This document shows positions 8,945-17,060 of a stretch of 64,000 nt of DNA, in pieces. The DNA is from Oceanobacillus bengalensis (lineage in GTDB: Bacteria > Bacillota > Bacilli > Bacillales > Amphibacillaceae). The stretch spans positions 85,808 to 149,807 of the forward strand of contig NZ_RBZO01000004.1 in NCBI RefSeq assembly GCF_003628445.1. The letters run 5' to 3'. The translations under genes were made by a program, and so were the position numbers. Position 1 is the first letter of the stretch. The number at the start of each line of letters is the position of its first letter. Below the pieces are notes generated by a model. That model did no database searches and was not told the DNA's origin. It was given only the letters and a program-made list of their open reading frames with translations.

Positions 8945-9056
8945 GGCAGAATGCGTAGACTCCTGCGGGAACAGCACGTGTCTGAAGACCCCACAGGAAG
9001 TGGTCTTCTTCCGAGGAGGGCTGAGGCCGTGCCCGCGGAAAGCGAAGCATTCTGCC
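8945..9056 (+). repeat. GC-rich structured intergenic unit, copy 2
   Basis: Arms GGCAGAATGC and GCATTCTGCC; internal core GACTCCTGCGGGAACAGCAC and GCCCGCGGAAAGCGAAG. The homology to copy 3 continues to its right through GATCCGAAGTCTATA (about 9135). Confidence 0.75.
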
Positions 9057-9121
9057 GCAGCGAATGACTACACACAACATTCATAAGTGTGAGCGTGAGC
9101 TACACTATTCTGAATTAAATA

Positions 9122-9190
9122 GATCCGAAGTCTATACAAAGTCCTCCATTAATTTGAATTTAATGGAGGACTTAAACTTATAGTTCGGAT
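9122..9190 (-). terminator. Long hairpin, likely terminator of the ba3 oxidase operon
   Basis: A perfect 14-bp stem (AAGTCCTCCATTAA 9139-9152 with 9160-9173) is extended by an outer imperfect stem (ATCCGAAGTCTATA with TATAGTTCGGAT). It lies 45 bases past the last gene of the oxidase operon. No strong T run, so termination is less certain than the structure. Confidence 0.5.
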
Positions 9191-9234
9191 TTTTCTTTAC
9201 TAAATTTCTTTTGTCCCAGCCTCTTGTTGTAAAC

Positions 9235-9792
9235 TCATTCATACTCCGATTTATCAATAAATAATGTTTGAATAAAATATATCATAATAGCTAATGCAAG
9301 GAATACAAATCCCCAACCAAGTGTTTTTTGTTCAACGATTAAATAATTATTGCAAAGTTGCGTTGGTGAAGCAATATAAAGCCATGCCATTACCCCAAAT
9401 AAGACACTTAATGAGACATATATTATATTCTTACCAAGGCTCCCTAGCTTTTTCCAACTATCACGTAAAGGGATTCCAGCCAAGAATGGTAAACTAATAA
9501 ACTTAAATATTTCTACTGCTGGGATTGTTAGTGCCTCATCCATCGTACGTGGAAGCAACCAGTAAAGTACAATAATCATAAAAAGGATAATTCCTGGTAC
9601 ACCATTACTGTTCCATTTTGCAAAGAAATTAGGAAATCGTTTCTGGAAAAACGGGGCCATTAGGAACCCTGCAACAACGAAAAGGGGCATTTGCATGTGC
9701 ATATGAATTGCCATTACAGATTCTGCTAATGTAACAACTGGTGGGAGCATTAAGAATATATACAACACAAGTCCATAGATTGCTTGTTTCAT
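9235..9792 (-). CDS. Integral membrane protein of the ba3 oxidase operon
   Basis: 185 residues with about five membrane segments (roughly 5-25, 33-50, 67-83, 95-112, 125-142, 155-175). A His/Met-rich stretch AIHMHMQMP at about 28-36 could bind copper. It is five bases after the Sco gene, last in the oxidase operon. Proteins of this look accompany ba3 oxidases in Bacillaceae, with possible assembly roles like CtaG, but I cannot name the family. Function in oxidase assembly or copper delivery is inferred from position and the His/Met motif. Confidence 0.75.
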   Translation of the reverse strand: MKQAIYGLVLYIFLMLPPVVTLAESVMAIHMHMQMPLFVVAGFLMAPFFQKRFPNFFAKWNSNGVPGIILFMIIVLYWLLPRTMDEALTIPAVEIFKFISLPFLAGIPLRDSWKKLGSLGKNIIYVSLSVLFGVMAWLYIASPTQLCNNYLIVEQKTLGWGFVFLALAIMIYFIQTLFIDKSEYE

Positions 9793-9797
9793 CTTTT

Positions 9798-10430
9798 TTA
9801 TTCCCCCACTTCTGTTGTTAGAATAGATGTAACTTTGTCTGCAGCTGCTTCTACCTCAGTATAGTCCATTACTTCAACTAATATCCCATTGGGGTCTACT
9901 AGATAAAATGCAGAATTATGTTGGAAGTGACCATTTTGATCTGGTATAACAATAACTCCAAATTCATTTAATAAATTATCTAATTCTGTTTGATTTGGGA
10001 TTCTTGCCATACGCCATGTTTCCCCGTCACTATTAAAATATTGTCTATATTTTTCTAGTGTAGCTGGATTATCTCTTGTTGGGTCAAAGCTAATACTTAA
10101 AAATACAATATCCTCACCAATATATTTCTCTGGTATCGAACGATAAACTTCGTATAGATTCATCTCTAGTTCTGGACAGACATCCGTGCAGGCTGTGTAG
10201 ATGAACGTTAGCATTACATATTTTCCTTCGAACGCACTAAATGGATAGACCCGCTCCTTACTATCTTCAATCGTAACTTCAGGAAAGACTGGGTTTTCCT
10301 CCATGAGTTTATTTATTCTAGCCTTCTCTACCGTAAATGCCTTAAAACCATCTGTACCAACAAAGAGCAATATTGCACCAAACATAAGAACAACTATCAT
10401 TGCTAACCGATTATGTTTATTATTGATCAT
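9798..10430 (-). CDS. SCO1/SenC-type copper chaperone
   Basis: 210 residues from ATG 10430. N-terminal membrane anchor (about 10-28), then a thioredoxin fold with the copper-binding CTDVCP (CxxxCP) motif and the distal histidine in HNSAFYLVDPNG. Sco proteins deliver or reduce copper for the CuA site of oxidase subunit II. Fourth gene of the ba3 oxidase operon, directly fitting that role. A GTG at 10439 is in frame, but AGGA lies too close to it. Confidence 0.92.
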   Translation of the reverse strand: MINNKHNRLAMIVVLMFGAILLFVGTDGFKAFTVEKARINKLMEENPVFPEVTIEDSKERVYPFSAFEGKYVMLTFIYTACTDVCPELEMNLYEVYRSIPEKYIGEDIVFLSISFDPTRDNPATLEKYRQYFNSDGETWRMARIPNQTELDNLLNEFGVIVIPDQNGHFQHNSAFYLVDPNGILVEVMDYTEVEAAADKVTSILTTEVGE

Positions 10431-10506
10431 AAAGATCACGTCCTAGATTTTATTTATTTACCCTGAGAATCAGGGAAAATAAGCTTAAATACTGATGATA
10501 TAATTC

Positions 10507-10541
10507 CAAAGAGATAGCCTAACGATTAGACTATCTCTTTG
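10507..10541 (-). other. Stem-loop between oxidase subunit I and Sco genes
   Basis: Eleven-base perfect stem CAAAGAGATAG/CTATCTCTTTG with a 13-base loop. No T run follows on the minus strand, so it may be an RNA-stability element or a weak attenuator giving less Sco than oxidase message, rather than a full terminator. Confidence 0.55.
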
Positions 10542-10551
10542 TCCTTCATTA

Positions 10552-12231
10552 TTACCATGTTCTAAATGGTGGTGATCCTGGTGGTGCATTAACAATCATG
10601 TCTACAATAGGAATGACATATGCCATCGCAACAATTGCAATCATTAACGCAATCCAAAGTGTCCATCGTTCTGTCCATTTTGGAGTCTCAGATGCATCTT
10701 CTTCTGCTTCTGCGATTGGAAACTCTGTTTCTCCTTTAGGTGCTTTAAACATAAGATGGAATACAATGTACACCATGAGTACTGCACCGATGATTAATAA
10801 TGTTCCACCTACAGCTAAGAAGAGTAAATATGGATCCCAACCTAATGCGGTTGCATTATCACCGTATGTTGTATAAGAAGTTCTTCTTGGTGAACCTAAT
10901 AGTCCAACCCAGTGCATTGCACCAGACATGAATAACATACCTAATGACCAAACAATTGTTTGAATAACACCTAGTTTATTGATTTTAGGTGTAAGCACAC
11001 GTTTTGTCAGATGTGGAATTAACCAGTATGCAATACCGCAGAATGACAATACTACTGTTACTCCTAGGGTTAAATGGAAGTGACCAACAACCCACATGGA
11101 GTTATGAACAACTTGGTTTAATTGGTTATTCGTTTGTGCAATACCACCAGCTCCTGCTGGAATAAAGCCAATCATTGCGATCATTGGTGCTAGGAAGCGA
11201 ACGTCGCCCCATGGTAACTTTTTAATCCAGCCCAAGAGCCCTTTTGCACCTTTCTTACGTCCTGTACGTTCAAATACTGCAAACATTGCGAAAGCTGTCA
11301 TTAATGAAGGGAATGCGATAGATAAACTCATAAATACGTGCATGAATTTAATCCCTTCTGTTATACCTGGGTCAATAATTTGATGGTGGAATCCACCAGT
11401 AATATTTAATACAACTAGGATAATAACAACTAAGCGAGCTAATGAATCACTTAATAATTTTCCGCCGATAAGTTTCGGTACTGCAACATACCATGAAGAT
11501 ACAGCTGTTAAATACCAAATGTTAACGAGTGTATGACCAAAACTCCAGAATAGCGTACGACTAAGCATAACATTAATTGTTTCTGTCCATCCGAATGCCC
11601 AAGGGATGATCATTAGAACTTCAATCGTAACACCGATACTACCAAAGAAGAATAAAACGAATGCACCTGTTGCGAAATATGCTAGTAATGGTAGATGCTG
11701 CCCTTTATGTTTCTTTCTCCAATCAGCTACATTGATAAATCCTCCAAAGAGAACAGCCCAAATACCTAAAACTAAAAATACTAAACCAACGTAAAACCAA
11801 GGGGATGCTGCCATTGGTGGGTAGAACGTATACATAACAGATGCGTCACCCATGATAATGGTTGTTGCAACAAACACAACACCAACAACCATTAATGCGA
11901 ATCCAACCCATGCCATTTTTCTAACTTTTGGCAGAAGTCCTCCTAGTGTGTGAGAAAATGCCGCTAGGAAGTAACCAAGCATAAATGTTGTACTAAATAC
12001 TAGAACCAATAATACCCCGTGACCAGAAAGTACTTGATAATAATTTAGCCATGCTGGTAGTTCCAAAAGTCCTGCACGATTAAGCCCTTGAAGTAATCCT
12101 AAAACACAACCTAGAAAAAATGCTATAAATGCTACTGTGAAAAATGTTAAAGTAATTCGTGCATCTTGTTTATTGACACCTGCTACTTCATTAACTTTGC
12201 TACCGAAAGTATTTTTTACTACTGCTTCCAT
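10552..12231 (-). CDS. cbaA: ba3-type cytochrome c oxidase subunit I
   Basis: 559-residue heme-copper oxidase catalytic subunit with 12-14 membrane helices. Heme and copper ligands are visible: LSGHGVL (low-spin heme His), SFGHTLVNIWYL (CuB His with the downstream Tyr), GGFHHQ (CuB His pair) and VVGHFHLTLG (both heme His). The pattern is the B-type (ba3) oxidase, which lacks the D-channel motif. It reduces O2 to water while pumping protons and has high oxygen affinity. Follows subunit II by 16 bases. Confidence 0.96.
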   Translation of the reverse strand: MEAVVKNTFGSKVNEVAGVNKQDARITLTFFTVAFIAFFLGCVLGLLQGLNRAGLLELPAWLNYYQVLSGHGVLLVLVFSTTFMLGYFLAAFSHTLGGLLPKVRKMAWVGFALMVVGVVFVATTIIMGDASVMYTFYPPMAASPWFYVGLVFLVLGIWAVLFGGFINVADWRKKHKGQHLPLLAYFATGAFVLFFFGSIGVTIEVLMIIPWAFGWTETINVMLSRTLFWSFGHTLVNIWYLTAVSSWYVAVPKLIGGKLLSDSLARLVVIILVVLNITGGFHHQIIDPGITEGIKFMHVFMSLSIAFPSLMTAFAMFAVFERTGRKKGAKGLLGWIKKLPWGDVRFLAPMIAMIGFIPAGAGGIAQTNNQLNQVVHNSMWVVGHFHLTLGVTVVLSFCGIAYWLIPHLTKRVLTPKINKLGVIQTIVWSLGMLFMSGAMHWVGLLGSPRRTSYTTYGDNATALGWDPYLLFLAVGGTLLIIGAVLMVYIVFHLMFKAPKGETEFPIAEAEEDASETPKWTERWTLWIALMIAIVAMAYVIPIVDMIVNAPPGSPPFRTW

Positions 12232-12247
12232 AATATTGTCCTCCTTC

Positions 12248-12715
12248 CTACTTAACTGTAATTGTTGTAGCCATCATTTGATGACCAGCACCACAATACT
12301 CGTTACATAAAACTAAATATTCACCTGGTTCATCAAATGTTTCTGTAATTTTTTGAATGTGTCCAGGCATTACCATTGCGTTAACATTTGTTCCAGCTAT
12401 TTGGAATCCATGTGTTACATCTTTAGAAGTCATCGTAAATGTAACTTCTGATCCGACCGGTACTTCAATTTGGTTTGGTGTAAATGAGAACACTTGTAAA
12501 GTCATAACAACTTCGTATTCATTATCACCTGTTTGAAATACACCTGGATTATCGAACGGTGCCGTTTCATCAACTTTCTGTGGATCAATTGTTTCTGTAT
12601 GACTAGGTGGACCCATTTCTAATGCGAATGTTTGATACCCTGTAACAACCATCGATAACACCAAAATGGCAACACCAATAATGAGAAATATTTCTTCAAA
12701 ACGATGCATTTTCAT
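12248..12715 (-). CDS. cbaB: ba3-type cytochrome c oxidase subunit II (CuA)
   Basis: 155 residues: one N-terminal membrane helix (about 9-30), then an extracytoplasmic cupredoxin domain with the CuA ligands in VTHGF and CNEYCGAGHQMM. The single helix and short length are typical of ba3 rather than caa3 oxidases, and no cytochrome c domain is fused. GGAGGT precedes the ATG. It receives electrons from cytochrome c and hands them to subunit I. Confidence 0.95.
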   Translation of the reverse strand: MKMHRFEEIFLIIGVAILVLSMVVTGYQTFALEMGPPSHTETIDPQKVDETAPFDNPGVFQTGDNEYEVVMTLQVFSFTPNQIEVPVGSEVTFTMTSKDVTHGFQIAGTNVNAMVMPGHIQKITETFDEPGEYLVLCNEYCGAGHQMMATTITVK

Positions 12716-12729
12716 GCGATAACCTCCTT

Positions 12730-12885
12730 TTAATATCTAACCATGTATAAGATGAAAAGTAATAAAATACAAGCTACGATTGTTCCTCCAACAAATACAA
12801 GTGATGAAAATAATGAACCTCTTAGTGAATCTTCATCGTCATCTTTCGTGTTATTCTCTGGGATGATCCCTTTGTTTGTCTCCAT
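12730..12885 (-). CDS. ba3 oxidase small subunit IIa
   Basis: 51 residues, missed by length cut-offs. METNKGIIPE start, acidic N-terminus (KDDEDS), then a single membrane helix (VFVGGTIVACILLLLFILYM). GGGAGGG lies eight bases before the ATG and the stop codon is 14 bases before the subunit II start. Single-helix subunit IIa is a known component of ba3 oxidases (first seen in Thermus). First gene of the oxidase operon. Confidence 0.85.
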   Translation of the reverse strand: METNKGIIPENNTKDDDEDSLRGSLFSSLVFVGGTIVACILLLFILYMVRY

Positions 12886-12946
12886 TTGATAAACCCTCCC
12901 TTATTTACTTTACAATTACATTGTAAGTTGTAGGTGGGGCTTACTA

Positions 12947-12985
12947 AGTGAACTACATCACACCCAGAATGTGATTTTAAGCACA
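12947..12985. promoter_or_regulatory. Two Fnr/Crp-type operators before the ba3 oxidase operon
   Basis: AGTGA-ACTACA-TCACA (12947-12962) and TGTGA-TTTTAA-GCACA (12970-12985), centres 23 bases apart, the same spacing as the pair before the cupredoxin gene. They lie 62-100 bases upstream of the subunit IIa start. Confidence 0.65.
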
Positions 12986-13067
12986 CAATGAGGTGTTCGT
13001 GACAAAATGTTGAACAAAATGAGTTTTATGACTTAAAATAAACGAAATCAGATTTAGCCATACAAAA

Positions 13068-13103
13068 AGGGTGAAGATTACAGAATACTGTAATCTTCAC
13101 CCT
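13068..13103 (-). terminator. Strong intrinsic terminator
   Basis: Perfect 16-bp stem AGGGTGAAGATTACAG with a 4-base loop, followed on the minus strand by CTTTTTG. It lies 24 bases past the second stop of the broken small gene at 13127-13287, which supports a real transcript ending there. Confidence 0.85.
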
Positions 13104-13126
13104 ATACACTTACACTAAAACATTGC

Positions 13127-13287
13127 TTATAATTCACTTATCGCTCTTTTACCTTTCGATTCAATTATTAACCGAGTTAGAACGGTAATCGATACACTTG
13201 GAATGGAAGCCTTTGAGCTACTTTATCAATAGCCTCTATATTCCTCGAAATATGGTATGTCAACAGCAATTCTTCACATTTTTCCAT
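13127..13287 (-). pseudogene. Small unknown gene, apparently frameshifted
   Basis: From ATG 13287 the frame runs 36 codons (MEKCEELLLTYHISRNIEAI...) to a stop at 13177. Adding one base in the CC near 13200 joins it to a second frame ending ...IIESKGKRAISEL at 13127, giving about 53 residues. It follows the upstream gene by 18 bases and ends 24 bases before a strong terminator. No family recognised; the frameshift is inferred from frame continuity only. Confidence 0.4.
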
Positions 13288-13305
13288 TGGTCCATTCTAT
13301 GCGTT

Positions 13306-13704
13306 TCAACCGAATTGTATCATGTTTATATTTGCGATTATTTTCTTAGAGAAATCTACATGTTCCTTCCATATTTCTGCATCTAATGTCGCACCTTCAA
13401 ATTCCTCACGAATATCTACATTCAATTGTTCCAGTTCATTTACAACCATTTTCTTTATTAATTCCCTATTCTTTGTTGTCGGTATCGGAAATGCATATAA
13501 TTTTAGTGCTGAATTTTCATTTGTTTCATATGTTCCATCTGTAATAAGTTTCTCTATCTGTGCAACTGGGTGGATTTCTGTAGTTCCCATATATACTATT
13601 TGTCTCTTATTTTGATCCACAATAATGTATAACCAATTTTCATCTGTAGAGATTCGTGCATGAATTATATTTGCTTCAAGGTAGTCCAAACCTTCCACCC
13701 CCAT
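13306..13704 (-). CDS. Hypothetical protein
   Basis: About 132 residues from ATG 13704; an in-frame TTG at 13737 is possible, and neither has a strong ribosome site. Alpha/beta sequence: NWLYIIVDQNKRQIVYMGTT reads as a beta hairpin, followed by a helix with Lys/Glu (NRELIKKMVVNELEQLNVDI). No signal peptide or membrane segment. Not recognised. It heads a likely two-gene unit with the broken small ORF downstream. Confidence 0.6.
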   Translation of the reverse strand: MGVEGLDYLEANIIHARISTDENWLYIIVDQNKRQIVYMGTTEIHPVAQIEKLITDGTYETNENSALKLYAFPIPTTKNRELIKKMVVNELEQLNVDIREEFEGATLDAEIWKEHVDFSKKIIANINMIQFG

Positions 13705-13833
13705 AGAGTCTCTGCCATTTTCTATATTATCACACAATTCGAGTGATAAATAAATTATTTTTGTAAGATTAGGAATTTATTAAGGGAGTGGATAAGTAAG
13801 AATGAGAACATTGCAATCATGAATTTCCCCACA

Positions 13834-14058
13834 TTATGAACCTGAAGTATCTTCATCACTTCTGTATTCTAAAATATCTCCAGGCTGACATTCTAACGCC
13901 TTACAAATTGCATCTAAAGTTGTCACACGAATTGCTTTTGCCTTTCCGTTTTTCAATATAGAAAGATTAGCCATTGTTATTCCAACCCTCCCCGAAAGCT
14001 CTGTAACACTCATTTTTCTTTTCGCCAACATCACATCAATATTGATTATAATCGCCAT
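13834..14058 (-). CDS. XRE-type helix-turn-helix regulator (YozG-like)
   Basis: 74 residues, essentially only a Cro/CI-type HTH domain: MLAKRKMSVTELSGRVGIT then LSILKNGKAKAIRV. The short form matches Bacillus YozG/YvaO-like regulators. It starts 9 bases after the DUF2975 membrane protein gene, and this pair is a recurrent arrangement in Firmicutes. Ribosome site is in the tail of the upstream gene (GAGGTGATAAC). Confidence 0.88.
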   Translation of the reverse strand: MAIIINIDVMLAKRKMSVTELSGRVGITMANLSILKNGKAKAIRVTTLDAICKALECQPGDILEYRSDEDTSGS

Positions 14059-14067
14059 GTTATCACC

Positions 14068-14559
14068 TCAAACCGTTAAATCATTTTCTGATTTTATATG
14101 AATAGCTTGTTGTAAAAGTCTTTGGAGAACAGCAGCAAAGACTGCAATTACCATTGAAGCACCAATAATGACCATTCCGATTAATATGAGTCCAGGTGCG
14201 TCATCCCATTCCGCTATGATATAGACAAATGGTAGGGCTACTATATGCAAACCACTAATTGTAATGGCACAGTTTTTTATATTCTTTAAAGCTCTTACTG
14301 AAATTTGAGAGAAAGCTTCGTTCTTATCGATATAACTTAAAAGTTTCAATGCCTGGAACAATGCAAAATAAAACGGTATTATCGATACATACATGACAAT
14401 TAATATTGCAAATACTATATAAGCTAAGTCAGAACCTTCACCAGCTTGCAGAATAGCTTCATATGCTATTTGAGGCAATAAAAATATGCATAAAGCTAAA
14501 ATAGGTATACCAATTAAAATAACAGCTATTTTTAAAAAGAGTGTTGACCCTCGTTTCAT
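14068..14559 (-). CDS. DUF2975 membrane protein
   Basis: 163 residues from ATG 14559 (GAGGTG six bases upstream; an in-frame GTG at 14568 is possible). Four membrane segments (about 7-28, 45-70, 95-118, 130-152) with the cytoplasmic loop SYIDKNEAFSQISVRALKNI, the usual DUF2975 signature region. Paired with the XRE regulator downstream; the membrane protein may control the regulator, but the mechanism is not known. Confidence 0.82.
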   Translation of the reverse strand: MKRGSTLFLKIAVILIGIPILALCIFLLPQIAYEAILQAGEGSDLAYIVFAILIVMYVSIIPFYFALFQALKLLSYIDKNEAFSQISVRALKNIKNCAITISGLHIVALPFVYIIAEWDDAPGLILIGMVIIGASMVIAVFAAVLQRLLQQAIHIKSENDLTV

Positions 14560-14663
14560 AAAAAGCACCTCACTAAATTTATTTACTTATTGATTCTAAT
14601 ATAACATTTATCGTTTTGCAATAAAAAAATATTGTTTATATTTATATTTTGGTAATTCCAGAT

Positions 14664-14697
14664 AAAAAAGAGCATTCCTCACAAGGAAATGCTCTTT
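14664..14697 (-). terminator. Intrinsic terminator
   Basis: Stem AAGAGCATTCCT with AGGAAATGCTCTT (one bulge) and a T run on the minus strand; ends the membrane-protein gene at 14728. Confidence 0.8.
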
Positions 14698-14727
14698 ACT
14701 GTTAAACGGTTCAAAGATAAACAACCA

Positions 14728-15381
14728 CTATAAAATTCGCGTTTGTTCCCCGTCAATTATCCTAAAATGAATATCAGACGATGATCCTCCTTCAATATGT
14801 TTCGGAATATCTGATAAATCAAGTAATTCCTTTAAGTGAATGGAATTTTTATGATTTGCTTCTATCGTAAAATGATGTGGACCAGCTACATTCATTAGTG
14901 ACTCCATTCGTACTTCATCTTCAAAGTAAGAGGAATCTATAAATTCTAATTCAAATGACACATCTTCACTACTTCTGTTATGTAATACAAGATTGCATTC
15001 CCCATTCAATAAGTCTTCGCTCACATACTCAAAACTGCACTCGCCTTGACTATCGTATGAAATTGCTTGAATACCACTCGCTAACGTTTCTTGGTACATT
15101 GTAATTAATAGATTTGGTAAAATTGTATATACGACTGCAACAATTATAACTGCACGAAAGCGATATTTATTCATGCCAATAACAAGTAAAATCATAGCGA
15201 TTACAAACAAAATGGACCCAATGATACCAAGTAATATATATCCATCTTGATTGCTGATTGGAAATGACATGAATTGAGAACGTGCTTCTAACGTTACATT
15301 GTTTGGAAATGGAAAAAATAAATACATACAAATGGCTAGAATAATAAATGAACTAAAGAGTGCTAGTTTACTTCGTACCAT
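14728..15381 (-). CDS. Hypothetical membrane protein with extracytoplasmic domain
   Basis: About 217 residues; adjacent ATGs at 15384 and 15381 follow GAGGGGG. Three N-terminal membrane segments (about 8-25, 48-68, 76-95), then about 115 residues outside with beta-strand character (CNLVLHNRSSEDVSFELEFI, SSDIHFRIIDGEQTRIL) and two Cys. Not recognised. Single gene with its own terminator. Confidence 0.65.
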   Translation of the reverse strand: MVRSKLALFSSFIILAICMYLFFPFPNNVTLEARSQFMSFPISNQDGYILLGIIGSILFVIAMILLVIGMNKYRFRAVIIVAVVYTILPNLLITMYQETLASGIQAISYDSQGECSFEYVSEDLLNGECNLVLHNRSSEDVSFELEFIDSSYFEDEVRMESLMNVAGPHHFTIEANHKNSIHLKELLDLSDIPKHIEGGSSSDIHFRIIDGEQTRIL

Positions 15382-15553
15382 CATTATCCCCCTCTTTTTA
15401 ATGACCTGCTGCTAATATCATTGTATTGTATATGTTTCCATCGCCTAAAAAACATAATATGCACCAATTCCTGCAATTAATAACTGACTAAGATTGTTAA
15501 TAATCGTTTCATTTACTTCACAATCTTTCAAGTAAATACACCATAGCTGCTTA

Positions 15554-16124
15554 TTATACATCCTGATCAATAAAACATGTTAATACTTGTGCTTCTTCAT
15601 CATTTACTGGTACAAAGAGATGGGGTTTTGAACCTTGAAAATACGCACTATCCCCTTTTTCCATATAATAATTCTCTTCATCGTAAAGTAAATAAATCGC
15701 TCCCTCAAGAATGAAGATGAATTCATCTTGAGAATGGGTGTAGGATTCATTCCGCCTGTTCATATTCTTTGGTGCTACATGTACAATGGTTGGTTCAATC
15801 CCACTAGAATGAGCTCTATTAGCTAATAATTCATAGGAATATCCCATATGCACATCCCCAACCTTGGATTTACGGTTTGATCTTTTCTGTAATACAAGGT
15901 CTTCATTGGTTTTATCATCAAGAACCCAGGAAAGGGAAACGTCTAATGCTTCGCTTATTTTCGATAACGTGGCAACAGCAGAAGCCGTTTGCCCATTCTC
16001 AATTTTTGATAGCATACTTTTTGAAATGCCACATACATCTGCTATTTGCTGTTGCGTCTTCTTCTGTCTTAAACGTAATTGCTTTATTTTTTGCCCAATT
16101 TTATTCAGATCTATTGAAACTCAT
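15554..16124 (-). pseudogene. XRE-cupin transcriptional regulator with N-terminal frameshift
   Basis: About 185 residues if read through. HTH: IKQLRLRQKKTQQQIADVCG with recognition helix ISKSMLSKIENGQ; C-terminal cupin (SQDEFIFILEGAIYLLYDEE, MEKGDSAYFQGSKPHLFVPV). The only start with a ribosome site (GAAGGGA then ATG 16124) is in the wrong frame and stops after 7 codons; the HTH frame has no ATG, GTG or TTG before codon 36. Removing one T from the TTT at 16117-16119 gives MSSIDLNKIGQKIKQL, the normal family start. Either a real disabling mutation or a sequence error. Intact relatives control small-metabolite genes. Confidence 0.7.
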
Positions 16125-16258
16125 TCCCTTCGTCTCTTATCTTATGTATTGCTTTAATCATAGAATAGTACATGGGAAGGCGTCAAGGAATGGAGGTACA
16201 TTATGATTTTCTTGAAGACCTCAATGTAGCTAGGCCATACTCATGATCCAATCTGCAT

Positions 16259-17047
16259 TTAAATAGTAGTTAATTTCCTACAAACATAAACCATTTGATT
16301 ACTATCTTCTTTTAAAGGACTCTCCTTCCAGTCTTCGTAGACATGCACGATTTCAAATCCATTCGCAAACAAGATTCGTTCCATTTCTTTTGGAAAGACG
16401 TATCGTAAGCTGATGTTGGTCCTTTTTTCATCTATGATTTCTCCAGATTGCCTTCTATACCTTCTAATCGTCGTGTTGTGTTGGATTTGGTTCAGAGAAT
16501 CGTACTTGCTAATTGTAAATAGATCTACCTCAAGCAATGTTTCACTGTCCGTGTACGTTCTCCAATATTCTTCCGTACTTGGTTGCAGCAATTCATCGGC
16601 GCTTGGAAATCTCGTGCTAAAAATAAATACACCAGCCTCTTCTAAGTGTCTGTTAACTGATTGTAACAGACCATCCTGTGTTTCGTTAGTAAGAAAATGT
16701 TGAAATGAATTTCCAACAGAATAAATCATCCTACTTTTTGTATTCAGATGCAATTTTGTACAATCCTGTAAGACCCAAGCAATCTTCAATTGTGAATCTG
16801 AAGATTTTCTATTCGCTTCAGCTAACATTCCCTGATGTACATCCACACCGATAAGTTTATGCCCACCTTTTGCTAAAGGAATAGTCGCTCTCCCTGTTCC
16901 ACAGGCCAAATCGATTATCGTTCCATCAACCTTTGAGGACCATTTTAAGAGGAATGGGATATCGTCATTGTAGGCATTGTTTTCCTTATCATATAAAATA
17001 GGGTCCTCATATTCTTCGTTATTTGATTGAAATAATTTTTCTTTCAT
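16259..17047 (-). CDS. Class I SAM-dependent methyltransferase
   Basis: 262 residues with SAM-binding motif I IIDLACGTGRATIPLA (about 44-59), acidic motif II GVDVHQGML, and motif-III-like WVLQDCTKLHL. C-terminal half is beta-rich as in YdaC/Tam-like enzymes. Ribosome site AAAAGGAGA. Sits 13 bases after the M23 lipoprotein gene, probably co-transcribed. Substrate unknown. Confidence 0.85.
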   Translation of the reverse strand: MKEKLFQSNNEEYEDPILYDKENNAYNDDIPFLLKWSSKVDGTIIDLACGTGRATIPLAKGGHKLIGVDVHQGMLAEANRKSSDSQLKIAWVLQDCTKLHLNTKSRMIYSVGNSFQHFLTNETQDGLLQSVNRHLEEAGVFIFSTRFPSADELLQPSTEEYWRTYTDSETLLEVDLFTISKYDSLNQIQHNTTIRRYRRQSGEIIDEKRTNISLRYVFPKEMERILFANGFEIVHVYEDWKESPLKEDSNQMVYVCRKLTTI

Positions 17048-17060
17048 GAAAAATCTCCTT

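Larger units (their letters stand above)
8552..9228. repeat. Composite intergenic element bounded by 20-bp inverted repeats
   Basis: The 715 bases between the regulator and the next gene hold no gene. The ends 8552-8571 and 9209-9228 are inverted copies of AACAAGAGGCTGRGACAAAA (one mismatch in 20). Inside are two inverted, diverged copies of a GC-rich structured unit (8710-8816 and 8945-9056), a 16-base palindrome (8618-8633) and a large hairpin (9122-9190). It encodes no transposase. The arrangement resembles a miniature inverted-repeat element or a nest of such elements. Confidence 0.7.
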
